Translations under genes and position numbers: made by a program
Origin: Micromonospora sediminicola
Lineage (GTDB): Bacteria; Actinomycetota; Actinomycetes; Mycobacteriales; Micromonosporaceae
Direction: 5' to 3'
Length of the DNA: 64,000 nucleotides
NCBI RefSeq assembly: GCF_900089585.1
Contig: NZ_FLRH01000003.1
Location: forward strand, 3,362,501 to 3,426,500
Shown: in pieces, positions 25,155 through 32,709 of the stretch
How the letters are laid out: each line of letters starts with the position of its first letter
How positions within the stretch are numbered: position 1 is the first letter of the stretch
Notes under the pieces: model-generated
What the model was told of the DNA's origin: nothing
Databases searched by the model: none
Seen by the model: only the letters and a program-made list of their open reading frames with translations

Positions 25155-26557
25155 GGGAAGCAGTACGAGTCGGACGAGGCGTCGCCGCCCTGCAACCGGG
25201 TCTGGTGCACGCGCAGGCCGCGGAACTCCTCCCCGCGCGGGAAGAACCGCGGGTCGGGCACCAGTCCGCCGTTCTCCGGGTCGACGTCGAGCTTCGCCAC
25301 CCAGGCGCCCACCCCGTCGGGATAGAACTGGTCGTCCCAGGCGCCGTAGAGCGAGTTGCTGACGTAGACGCGGCGGCCGTCGCGGCTGATCTCCACCATC
25401 TGCGGCCCGCCGGCCAGCGGCTCGTCCGGGAACGCCGGGTGCGGCGTGCGGTTGACGATGCCACCCAGGCGCACCGATCCGACGCGTACCGGGTGGAACG
25501 GGTCGCTGACGTCGTAGCGGATCAGCTCGCCGGTGCCCCAGCAGGAGACGTGCAGGAACCGGTCGTCCACCGACAGGTCGATGTCGGTGACCAGCGGCGG
25601 CACCGCCCCGAACGGCTTGAGCAGGTCCGGCAGGTCGGCCGCGTCGGCCGGCTCGGCCGGGATGTCGATCACCTTGGTCACCGCCCAGGCGTCGCCGTCG
25701 CGGTGCCACAGCCAGATCGAGGCGGACAGGTCCTCGACGCTGATCACCACGCCGACGAAGCCGTACGACTTGGTCGGGTCGTGCGCGGGGCGCAGCTCCA
25801 GCGGCATCTGGTACTGGTCGCCGAGGTCGACGCGCTGCACGTGCCGGCGCTTGGCCAGGTCCCAGAAGTGGATCGCGTGCCCGTACCGGCGGCCCAGCAG
25901 CAGTTCCCCGACGATGCCGTCCTCGATCATCGACGGCGTGCCCCACTCGCTGGTGACCAGCACGTCCTGCGTGTAGTGCCACCAGAAGTCGTATGCCAGG
26001 AACTGCGGCCCCCGGTCGGCCTCCCACGCGCCGCGTACCTCGAACGTGGTGTGGTCGAGCACCGCGATGCCGCCCGGCCCCTCCTGCCCGTCCGCGCCGC
26101 CCAACGCGGAGACGTAGATGCCGTCCGGCCCGCAGTGCACGGTGTGCGGGCGGGAGTAGCCGGTTCGCTTGCCGAGTTCCTCCGCCTCGATCACCTTGAC
26201 CAGCTCGGGGCGGCGCGGGTCCGGCTTGGTGTCCAGCACGTGGATCCGGGACGAGCGCAGGCCCGGCACGATCAGGTAGCGGCGCTCCACGTGCGGGTGC
26301 GGCGCGGTCGGGCAGAGCGCGCTGCTGCACGCGTTCCAGCCGAAGTGGTGCAGCTCGTCGCCGGTGTGCGGCAGCTCGGTCCAGCCCACCACCCGGCCGT
26401 ACGAGCCGGAGTCCGGGTCGGTGTCGAGCACCGCGATGGCGTCGGGACGCTGCCCGGAGCGGTCGAACGCGGCGACGTACGCGAGCTTCTCGGCCGGCGC
26501 GGCGGCCGCCAGCGTCGGAGAGGGGTAGAACGTCGGGTCGGGGGTCCAGCGGGTCAT
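25151..26557 (-). CDS. Selenium-binding protein 56 family (methanethiol oxidase-type)
   Basis: 468-aa SBP56-family beta-propeller. Characteristic pieces are TGDELHHFGWNACSSALC (His plus the CSS cysteine region), YLIVPGLRSSRIHVLDT, SRPHTVHCGPDGIYVSALGG and VTDIDLSVDDRFLHVSCWGTGEL. Bacterial and human members oxidise methanethiol to formaldehyde, hydrogen sulfide and peroxide, using a metal thought to be copper. ATG has GGAG upstream inside the short gap after ssuB. Location between SsuABC and sulfite oxidase supports an organosulfur role; the exact substrate is inferred. Confidence 0.9.
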   Translation of the reverse strand: MTRWTPDPTFYPSPTLAAAAPAEKLAYVAAFDRSGQRPDAIAVLDTDPDSGSYGRVVGWTELPHTGDELHHFGWNACSSALCPTAPHPHVERRYLIVPGLRSSRIHVLDTKPDPRRPELVKVIEAEELGKRTGYSRPHTVHCGPDGIYVSALGGADGQEGPGGIAVLDHTTFEVRGAWEADRGPQFLAYDFWWHYTQDVLVTSEWGTPSMIEDGIVGELLLGRRYGHAIHFWDLAKRRHVQRVDLGDQYQMPLELRPAHDPTKSYGFVGVVISVEDLSASIWLWHRDGDAWAVTKVIDIPAEPADAADLPDLLKPFGAVPPLVTDIDLSVDDRFLHVSCWGTGELIRYDVSDPFHPVRVGSVRLGGIVNRTPHPAFPDEPLAGGPQMVEISRDGRRVYVSNSLYGAWDDQFYPDGVGAWVAKLDVDPENGGLVPDPRFFPRGEEFRGLRVHQTRLQGGDASSDSYCFP

Positions 26558-26573
26558 CGGGTCTCCGTAACGG

Positions 26574-27272
26574 TCATGCGGTGGGTACGCCGAGGCGGTC
26601 GAGCAGGTGGCGGCGCAGCGCGCCGAGGGCCGGGTCGTCGGGGCTCGGGGCGGGGCCGAGGTGGACCGGGATCTCCTCGGCGATGACGCCGTCGTCGAGC
26701 AGCAGGACGCGGTCGGCGAGCAGCAGCGCCTCCTCCACGTCGTGGGTGACCAGCAGCGCGGCGAAGCCGTGCTGGGCGCGCAGCCGGCGCAGCAGCCCCT
26801 GCATGCGCAGTCGGGTCAGCGCGTCCAGCGCGCCGAACGGCTCGTCGAGCAGCAGCAGGTCCGGTTCGCGGACCAGCGCGCGGGCCACCGCGACCCGCTG
26901 CGCCTGCCCGCCGGAGAGCTCGGCCGGCCAGGCCCGGTCCCGGTCGGCGAGCCCGACCTCGGCCAGCGCGCGGCTCACCCGCCCGGCGACGTCCGGCCCG
27001 GTGAGCCCGAGTGCGACGTTGTCGGCCACACGTTTCCAGGGCAGCAGGCGGTGCTCCTGGAACACCACGGCGGCGGTGCCGTGCACCCGGTGCGTGCCGC
27101 CGGCGTCGTCGTCGAGCCCGGCGAGCACCCGCAGCAGCGTGCTCTTGCCGGAGCCGCTGCCACCCAGCAACGCGACCGTCTCCCCGGCGGCGATGGTCAG
27201 GTCGACCCCGGCCAGCACCACGGCGGGGCCGAAGGCCCGGGTCACCGCGCGCGCGGTGAGCACCGGCGGCAT
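26574..27272 (-). CDS. ssuB: Aliphatic sulfonate ABC transporter ATP-binding protein
   Basis: 232-aa ATPase of the nitrate/sulfonate/taurine class. Walker [15 protein letters not shown]-loop AVVFQEHRLLPWKRVADNVAL (the EHRLLPW wording is typical of SsuB), signature LSGGQAQRVAVARAL, Walker B LLLLDEPFGALDALTR and the His of LLVTHDVEEALLLADR are intact. ATG shares one base with the permease stop (TGATG). Energises sulfonate uptake with the two genes upstream. Confidence 0.92.
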   Translation of the reverse strand: MPPVLTARAVTRAFGPAVVLAGVDLTIAAGETVALLGGSGSGKSTLLRVLAGLDDDAGGTHRVHGTAAVVFQEHRLLPWKRVADNVALGLTGPDVAGRVSRALAEVGLADRDRAWPAELSGGQAQRVAVARALVREPDLLLLDEPFGALDALTRLRMQGLLRRLRAQHGFAALLVTHDVEEALLLADRVLLLDDGVIAEEIPVHLGPAPSPDDPALGALRRHLLDRLGVPTA

Positions 27273-28108
27273 CACGTCGCCCGCAGCCCGCGTCGCCACG
27301 TCAGCGTCCTCCTCTCGGCGTACCGGAGGGCGAGGTCGGAGGCCAGACCCAGCAGCGCGTAGATGAGCAGGCCGAGCACCACCACGTCGGTCTGGCTGAA
27401 CTCGCGGGCCTCCATCATCAGGAAACCGACGCCGGTCTGGGCGTTGACCTGCTCGCCGACGACCAGGCTGAGCCAGGCCGCGCCGATGGCCAGCCGCAGC
27501 CCGAGGAACAGGGCGGGCAGCGCGCCGGGCAGCACCACGTGCCGCAGCCGGGCGGCCGGGCCGAGGCCGCACGTGCGGGCCGCCTCCACCAGCCGCTCGT
27601 CGATGTCCCGGATCCCGGCGTAGGTGTTGAAGTAGATCGGGAAGAACGCGCCGAGCGCGACCAGCGTGACCTTCAGCGACTCACCGATGCCGACCCAGAT
27701 GATGAGCAGCGGGACCAGGCCCAGGTGCGGCAGCATCCGGGCCATCTGCACCGGCGGGTCGACCAGGTCGTCGCCGAGGCGCAGCAGCCCGGCCGCCGCG
27801 CCGAGCACCAGCGCCAGCCCACCGCCGACCAGCAGGCCGAGCGCGGCGCGGGTGAGCGAGTCGAGCAGGTGCACGCCGAGCGTGCCGTCGGCGGCGAGCC
27901 GCCACCCGGTGGCGAGCACCGCGCTCGGCGCGGGCAGCTTCTCCGGGGAGAGCAGGCCCGACCGCGCGGCGGCCTCCCAGGCCACCACCAGCACGACCGG
28001 GCTGAGCACCCGCCGCCACCGCCGGACGGCCCGGGTCCGGGGCCGCCGCGGCGTCACCTGATCCGGTACGACCGGGGCGGACGCCTCGGCGAGCGCCGGG
28101 CCGCTCAC
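27272..28108 (-). CDS. ssuC: Aliphatic sulfonate ABC transporter permease
   Basis: 278-aa permease of the SsuC/TauC/NrtB group with about six helices. The docking loop reads LVEAARTCGLGPAARLRHVVLPGALPALFLGLRL-like across residues about 175-208, and the C-terminal VGFLMMEAREFSQTDVVVLGLL is typical of sulfonate permeases. GTG start overlaps the ssuA stop by 4 bp. Confidence 0.92.
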   Translation of the reverse strand: MSGPALAEASAPVVPDQVTPRRPRTRAVRRWRRVLSPVVLVVAWEAAARSGLLSPEKLPAPSAVLATGWRLAADGTLGVHLLDSLTRAALGLLVGGGLALVLGAAAGLLRLGDDLVDPPVQMARMLPHLGLVPLLIIWVGIGESLKVTLVALGAFFPIYFNTYAGIRDIDERLVEAARTCGLGPAARLRHVVLPGALPALFLGLRLAIGAAWLSLVVGEQVNAQTGVGFLMMEAREFSQTDVVVLGLLIYALLGLASDLALRYAERRTLTWRRGLRAT

Positions 28109-29073
28109 CGGAACGCCTCGTTGAACCGGCCGTCCACCCGCCCGGCGATGTCGACCGGCCCGGGCACCAGCTTCAGGTCGACGAAGCTGTCCGCGATGGC
28201 CTGCAACTCGGCGCCGATCTCCGGGGTGACCGGGGCGAGCGGCTTGGCGCTGCGGGCCAGGGCCCGGGTGGTCACGTCGAGCGGGATCTTCAGTTCCGGG
28301 GCGAGCACGGCGGCCCGTTCGGTCGGGTGGGCGATGCCCCAGTCGGTGGTCCGCCGGTAGGTGTCCAGGAAGGCGCGGACGTCGTCGGTGCGGTTCTTCA
28401 CCGCCTCCGGCGCGGCCAGCACGTACTCGCGGTTGCCGGCCAGGCCGGTGGCGTCGGCGAGCACCCGAACGTCGGGTCGCTCGGCGAGCGCGAAGTAGGG
28501 GTCCCAGATGATCCACGCGTCGACCTGCCCGTTGTCGAACGCGGGTCGTCCCTCGGCCGGCTTGAGGTACTTGACGTTGATGTCGGCGAGCGTCATCTTG
28601 TTCGCCTCCAGCAGCTTCACCAGCAGCCAGTGCACGTTGGAGCCCTTGTTCAGGGCCACCGTCCGCCCACGCAGGTCGGCGAAGCTCCGGTACCGACTGC
28701 CCGCCTTGACCAGCACCGCCTCGCCCTGGGGGATGGGCTGGGAGGTGCCGACCACGGAGAAGGGGATCTTTCCGGCGGCGGCGAAGACCGGCGGCGCCTC
28801 GCCGGTCTGGCCGATGTCGATCGAGCCGGCCTTGAGCGCCTCGGTGAGCGCCGGCCCGCTCTCGAACAGCGACCAGGTCACGTTCTTCGCGTCGCCGCGC
28901 GCCTTGACCAGGCTGAGGCCGCCGAAGCGTTGGTAACCGATCCGCAGTGGCGCGTCGTCGCCGCGGGCGTCGGCCGCCTCGCCGCCGCAGGCCGTCAGCG
29001 CCGTGGCGGCGACCAGCGCCAGGGTGGTGAGCAGCGCGCCCAGGCGGCGGCGGGGTCTCGACGGGGTACGCAT
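28105..29073 (-). CDS. ssuA: Aliphatic sulfonate-binding lipoprotein
   Basis: 322-aa solute-binding protein with a basic leader, hydrophobic core and lipobox LTACGG. The SsuA-type body has LRIGYQRFGGLSLVKARG, LKAGSIDIGQTGEAPPVFA, VALNKGSNVHWLLVKLLEA and FDNGQVDAWIIWDPYFAL. It captures alkanesulfonates outside the membrane for SsuBC. First gene of a minus-strand unit (ssuA-ssuC-ssuB-SBP56-membrane protein) divergent from ssuD; a palindromic motif lies in the shared upstream region. Confidence 0.92.
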   Translation of the reverse strand: MRTPSRPRRRLGALLTTLALVAATALTACGGEAADARGDDAPLRIGYQRFGGLSLVKARGDAKNVTWSLFESGPALTEALKAGSIDIGQTGEAPPVFAAAGKIPFSVVGTSQPIPQGEAVLVKAGSRYRSFADLRGRTVALNKGSNVHWLLVKLLEANKMTLADINVKYLKPAEGRPAFDNGQVDAWIIWDPYFALAERPDVRVLADATGLAGNREYVLAAPEAVKNRTDDVRAFLDTYRRTTDWGIAHPTERAAVLAPELKIPLDVTTRALARSAKPLAPVTPEIGAELQAIADSFVDLKLVPGPVDIAGRVDGRFNEAFR

Positions 29074-29123
29074 GACGACTCCTCGGGGAGGGGATGGGCC
29101 CGGCCATCGGCGGGCGTCAGCAA

Positions 29124-29140
29124 CCTACCAACCCGATAGG
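29124..29140. promoter_or_regulatory. CCTA-N9-TAGG motif, copy 2
   Basis: CCTACCAACCCGATAGG sits midway in the 143-bp divergent region between ssuA and ssuD, next to the AT-rich TTTTATGGGTAGTCTG that could contain the ssuD -10. Same length and ends as the motif upstream of the sulfite oxidase gene. Confidence 0.55.
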
Positions 29141-29216
29141 TTTTATGGGTAGTCTGTCGGCGCGGTCGTCCCACCCCTCAGGAGACGGCCCGACCGACCC
29201 GCGCCGGAGGCCGCCC

Positions 29217-30383
29217 ATGTCGCTCACCTTCCACTGGTTCCTGCCGACCTACGGCGACAGCCGGGACATCGTGGGCGGCGGGCACGGCGTGCCGATCGGG
29301 ACCGCCGGCGGCGCCCGCCCGGCCAGCGTCGCCTATCTGGGGCAGATCGCCCGCACCGCCGAACAGCTCGGCTTCGCCGGCGCGCTCACCCCCACCGGCG
29401 CCTGGTGCGAGGACGCCTGGCTGAGCACCGCCATGCTCACCGAGGTGACCGAGCGGTTGAAGTTCCTCGTGGCGTTCCGCCCGGGGCTGCTCTCACCCAC
29501 CCTCGCCGCGCAGATGGCCTCCACCTTCCAGCGCCTGTCCGGCGGCCGGTTGCTGCTCAACGTGGTCACCGGGGGCGAGTCCGCCGAGCAGCGGGCGTAC
29601 GGCGACTTCCTGGACAAGGACGCCCGCTACGCGCGTACCGACGAGTTCCTGCACGTGGTGCGGTCGCTGTGGCGCGGCGAGACGGTCGACCACGACGGCG
29701 CGCACGTGCGGGTCGAGGGCGCCCGGCTGACCCGGGTGCCGGACCCGGTGCCGCCGGTCTACTTCGGCGGGTCGTCCGCCGCGGCCCTGCCGGTGGCGGT
29801 GCGGCACAGCGACGTCTACCTGACCTGGGGCGAGCCGCCCGCACAGGTGGCCGGCAAGCTGGACCGGGTCCGCGGCCTGGCCGCCGAGGCCGGCCGTGAG
29901 CTGCGCTACGGCATCCGGCTGCACGTGATCAGCCGGGACACCGCCGAGGAGGCGTGGGCGCAGGCCCGCAAGCTGCTCGACGGCATCCCCGAGGCCGACG
30001 TGCGGGCGGTGCAGGAGGGGCTGCGGCGCAGCGAGTCCGAGGGGCAGCGGCGGATGCTGGACCTGCACGGCGGCTCCCGCGACGGCCTGGAGGTCTCGCC
30101 CAACCTGTGGGCCGGCTTCGGGCTGGTCCGCGGCGGCGCGGGCACCGCCCTGGTGGGCAGCCACACCGAGGTCGCCGACCGGATCGCCGAGTACCACGCG
30201 CTCGGGCTGGACGAGTTCATCCTCTCCGGCCACCCGCACCTGGAGGAGGCGTACTGGTTCGGGGAGGGCGTGCTGCCGATCCTGCGCCGCCGGGGGCTGT
30301 GGCGGCACCCGGCCGGCGATCCGACCGCCGACGCGCCGGCGGCCGTGCCGTTCTCCCCGCAGCCGGTGCCGGCCCGGGTCTGA
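29217..30383 (+). CDS. ssuD: FMNH2-dependent alkanesulfonate monooxygenase
   Basis: 388-aa luciferase-like TIM-barrel monooxygenase. It splits the C-S bond of alkanesulfonates with reduced flavin and oxygen, giving sulfite and an aldehyde. SsuD-specific segments are FHWFLPTYGDSRDIVG, TPTGAWCEDAWLSTAML, LLLNVVTGGESAEQRAYGDFL, VYFGGSSAAALPVA and EFILSGHPHLEEAYWFGEGVLP. GCCGGAGG precedes the ATG. No flavin reductase (ssuE) adjoins; reduced flavin must come from elsewhere. Divergent from the SsuABC operon, with which it shares an operator-like motif. Confidence 0.94.
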   Translation: MSLTFHWFLPTYGDSRDIVGGGHGVPIGTAGGARPASVAYLGQIARTAEQLGFAGALTPTGAWCEDAWLSTAMLTEVTERLKFLVAFRPGLLSPTLAAQMASTFQRLSGGRLLLNVVTGGESAEQRAYGDFLDKDARYARTDEFLHVVRSLWRGETVDHDGAHVRVEGARLTRVPDPVPPVYFGGSSAAALPVAVRHSDVYLTWGEPPAQVAGKLDRVRGLAAEAGRELRYGIRLHVISRDTAEEAWAQARKLLDGIPEADVRAVQEGLRRSESEGQRRMLDLHGGSRDGLEVSPNLWAGFGLVRGGAGTALVGSHTEVADRIAEYHALGLDEFILSGHPHLEEAYWFGEGVLPILRRRGLWRHPAGDPTADAPAAVPFSPQPVPARV

Positions 30384-30387
30384 CCCG

Positions 30388-30897
30388 TCAGTCCGGGCGT
30401 TGCCCGGCGAGGAAGTCGGCCAGCACCCGGGTGTGCGTGGAGAAGGCCAGCTCGACCGGCTCGGTGAGCACCAGCCACTCGGTCGCCTCCTCGGTGGGCG
30501 CCGACGGCGGCAGGTCGCCCACCGGCCGCTCGGGCAGCACGCCGAAGACCATCATGGTGCCGCCGGCCGGGGCGCCGTGCACCGCGAACAGCCGCGCCTC
30601 GTCGGCCTCGGCGAGCAGCCCGGTCTCCTCACGCAGCTCGCGGACCAGCGCCTCGGACCACTCCTCGCCGTACTCGACGAAGCCGCCGGGGAGGGCGAGC
30701 TGCCCGCGCGCCGGCTCGATGTCCCGGCGTACGACCACCACGCCGAGCCCGTCGGGGGTGCGGACCGGCAGCACCGCCACCGCGACCGGCAGCGGGTTGC
30801 GCCACACCGTCTCGCCGCAGGTCGAACAGACACGCGGCCAGCCGGCGTCGGCCGGGTAGGCCGCGCCGCAGAACGAACAGTGCGAGTACGCGGTCAC
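30388..30897 (-). CDS. Nudix hydrolase with N-terminal zinc ribbon
   Basis: 169-aa Nudix protein. An N-terminal CSFC...CSTC zinc ribbon (about residues 7-30) is followed by the full Nudix box GGFVEYGEEWSEALVRELREETGLL (the GX5EX7REUXEEXGU pattern). Zinc-ribbon Nudix proteins include NADH and ADP-ribose pyrophosphatases. It starts at GTG 11 bp after the NADAR gene, so the two are probably co-transcribed, and it converges on ssuD with a 4-bp gap. Substrate inferred to be an ADP-ribose- or NAD-like molecule. Confidence 0.9.
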   Translation of the reverse strand: MTAYSHCSFCGAAYPADAGWPRVCSTCGETVWRNPLPVAVAVLPVRTPDGLGVVVVRRDIEPARGQLALPGGFVEYGEEWSEALVRELREETGLLAEADEARLFAVHGAPAGGTMMVFGVLPERPVGDLPPSAPTEEATEWLVLTEPVELAFSTHTRVLADFLAGQRPD

Positions 30898-30908
30898 GCC
30901 GCAGCACG

Positions 30909-31493
30909 TTACCCGGCCGGCCGGTCGGGCGCTCGGCTGCTCGGGCGCGCGAGCGCGTCGCGCGCCTCCATCAGGGCGAAGCCGAGCAGGTTGGCACCCC
31001 GCCAGGTGGCCGGGTCACCCGCGCGCGGGTCGTCGGCGGCCAGGCCGATGCCCCAGATGCGGTCCGTCGGGCTGGCCTCCACCAGCACCCGGCTGCCCGT
31101 GCCGAGCAGGAACCGCCGCAGCTCCTCGTGCTGCCCGAACTTGGCCACGCTGCCGGCCACCACGATGTCGTAGCGGCGGGCCGTCCAGGTGGCCTCGTCG
31201 AAGTCCCGGACCTGCCGGCCGAGCGCCTTGGCCCGGTGCGGGTGCGTGGCCGTCAGCACCCGCCCGGCGATCTCGTGGTCGCCGAAGAGCGTGGCCTTGT
31301 GCCACATCATCCAGTGCTCGGCAGTGGCGTACTTTCGACCGTCCACCGTGAACGCCGCCGGCCACCACTGGCTCAGGCAGCCGGCGCCGACGCTGCCGTC
31401 GCGCTGCGGCCGGTGCCCCCAGAAGTGCAGATATCTGACCGTCTCTCCGGTGTCGAGCGTGGCGATCAGGTCGGTGACGGAACGGATCGGCAT
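30909..31493 (-). CDS. NADAR (YbiA-like) family protein
   Basis: 194-aa NADAR domain protein. Family blocks are VRYLHFWGHRP, CLSQWWPAAFTVDGRKYATAEHWMMWHKATLFGD (residues about 39-72), RQVRDFDEATWTARRYDIV and WGIGLAADDPRAGDPATWRGANLLGFALMEARD. Members cleave N-glycosidic bonds: YbiA-type enzymes remove toxic early riboflavin intermediates, and other NADARs reverse ADP-ribosylation of guanine. ATG 31493 was chosen over an in-frame upstream start lacking homology. Adjacent to a Nudix enzyme, pointing to nucleotide or ADP-ribose housekeeping. Confidence 0.9.
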   Translation of the reverse strand: MPIRSVTDLIATLDTGETVRYLHFWGHRPQRDGSVGAGCLSQWWPAAFTVDGRKYATAEHWMMWHKATLFGDHEIAGRVLTATHPHRAKALGRQVRDFDEATWTARRYDIVVAGSVAKFGQHEELRRFLLGTGSRVLVEASPTDRIWGIGLAADDPRAGDPATWRGANLLGFALMEARDALARPSSRAPDRPAG

Positions 31494-31525
31494 GCCCGGC
31501 AGTCTGCCCCACCCCACCGACATCC

Positions 31526-31600
31526 CGCCGATCTTGCAGTTTGGGACCTGGCAAGCTCCGCCAACCGGACATCCTGGGAGCCGAAACTGCAAGATCGGCG
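31526..31600. repeat. Intergenic inverted repeat B (GATCTTG family)
   Basis: Perfect 17-bp arms (31526-31542 CGCCGATCTTGCAGTTT and its complement at 31584-31600) around a 41-nt loop with further partial pairing. Lies between the SRPBCC gene and the NADAR gene, both minus strand. Confidence 0.85.
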
Positions 31601-31613
31601 AGGGTGGGGATGG

Positions 31614-32255
31614 TCAGGGGGTGGGGGCGCCGGTGTAGAACGCGGTGACCCGCTCGCCCGCGGCGTGTGCCTGGTCTGCCGGGGTGCCGGCGGCGACGCT
31701 GGCCGCCGTCCACCGTTCGCCGGCCGCGATCACGAACCGGCGTCCCTCGTCCGAGGCCATCCAGTCGGCCGCCGCAGCCGGGTCCACGCCGACGCCGTCG
31801 GGGGCGAAGTGTGAGGCCAGGCCGACCAGGGCCAGGTCCCAGCCGATGCCGACCGCTCCCGGGCCGTACTCGGCCCACCGCTGGTCTTCGACGTGGGCGA
31901 CGTGTTCCAGCTCGAAGCGGGTACGCCCCGGCCCGGCCTCGCGCAGGCGCACCTCGATCCAGCTGACCTCCCCGCCGAACTCCCAGGTGGCGGCGAACCC
32001 GTGCGGCGGGTCGCAGCGCTCGACGGTGCCGGCGGCGTTGCCCTCCAGCTGGTACCGGCCGCCGAGGCTCAGGTCGCCGGAGACCGGCAGGAACCAGCGG
32101 GGGATACGCTCCGGGTTGGTGCAGGCGTCGAAGACGTCTTCCACGGACGCGTCGTACGTCTGGCTGATGGTGAGCACCCGCGCCTTCCCGGCGGGGAGCG
32201 TACGGTCGCCGATCCGGCGCTCGACGGCGCTGATCTGCCCGGTCACGTCAATCAT
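31614..32255 (-). CDS. SRPBCC domain protein (AHSA1-like)
   Basis: 213-aa protein with an activator-of-Hsp90-homology/SRPBCC ligand-binding fold: VLTISQTYDASVEDVFDACTNPERIPRWFLPVSG at about 27-60, then WEFGGEVSWIEVRLREAGPGRTRFELEHVAHV. The extra C-terminal helices are typical of the actinomycete version encoded with an ArsR regulator. Its ATG overlaps the regulator stop (ATGA). Such pairs usually sense or handle a hydrophobic or stress-related ligand; no substrate is known here. Confidence 0.88.
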   Translation of the reverse strand: MIDVTGQISAVERRIGDRTLPAGKARVLTISQTYDASVEDVFDACTNPERIPRWFLPVSGDLSLGGRYQLEGNAAGTVERCDPPHGFAATWEFGGEVSWIEVRLREAGPGRTRFELEHVAHVEDQRWAEYGPGAVGIGWDLALVGLASHFAPDGVGVDPAAAADWMASDEGRRFVIAAGERWTAASVAAGTPADQAHAAGERVTAFYTGAPTP

Positions 32256-32617
32256 GGGTTGGTCCTCTCGTCGTCGGGTTCGTCCTCGCGCAGCCGGCGT
32301 TCACGGCGGCCCCGGGCCAGCTCGGTGGCGAGCGCGGCCAGCGGCGGCGCCCAGAACCGGCGGAAGCCGGCCAGCCACGCGTCGATCTCCCGCAGCGGGG
32401 CGGGATCGACCGCGTAGAGCCGGCGGGTGCCCACGGCGCGCACGGTGGTGAACCCGTGCTCGCGCAGCACCTTGAGGTGCTGCGAGACGGCGGGCTGGCT
32501 GATGCCGAACTCGCGCCGCACGGTCTCGCCGAGCGCCCCGGCCGGCTGCTCGCCGGCGGCGAGCAGCTCCAGGATGCGGCGGCGGACCGGATCGCCGAGG
32601 ACGTCGAAGGCGTGCAC
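32252..32617 (-). CDS. ArsR family transcriptional regulator
   Basis: 121-aa winged-helix regulator: LGDPVRRRILELLAAGEQPAGAL, recognition helix region ISQPAVSQHLKVLREHGF and wing VRAVGTRRLYAVDP. No metal-binding CxC motif, so it is of the non-metal SRPBCC-associated type. GTG start. Two AT-rich repeats including CTTATATAAG lie immediately upstream and are the likely autoregulatory site. Confidence 0.92.
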   Translation of the reverse strand: MHAFDVLGDPVRRRILELLAAGEQPAGALGETVRREFGISQPAVSQHLKVLREHGFTTVRAVGTRRLYAVDPAPLREIDAWLAGFRRFWAPPLAALATELARGRRERRLREDEPDDERTNP

Positions 32618-32623
32618 GACCTC

Positions 32624-32649
32624 TTTATATCAGGACGAGCTTATATAAG
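32624..32649. promoter_or_regulatory. ArsR promoter/operator candidate
   Basis: TTATAT then the perfect palindrome CTTATATAAG (32640-32649), spaced about 16 bp centre to centre, just before the ArsR GTG. Conspicuously AT-rich for this genome; suits both a -10 region and a repressor site. Confidence 0.55.
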
Positions 32650-32665
32650 CGAGAGGTGACGGATA

Positions 32666-32700
32666 ACGTGGGGCGCCCGTCGCACCCGGGCGCCCCACGT
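32666..32700 (-). terminator. Terminator hairpin after amidase gene
   Basis: Perfect 14-bp stem ACGTGGGGCGCCCG with its complement, 7-nt loop, 9 bp beyond the amidase stop (minus strand). Confidence 0.8.
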
Positions 32701-32709
32701 ACGCCGGGT

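Noticed and set aside
24516..26330. Single 604-aa frame covering the membrane protein and SBP56 region
   Set aside because: Only the last 212 residues look like protein; upstream part is out of frame with the clear SBP56 gene.
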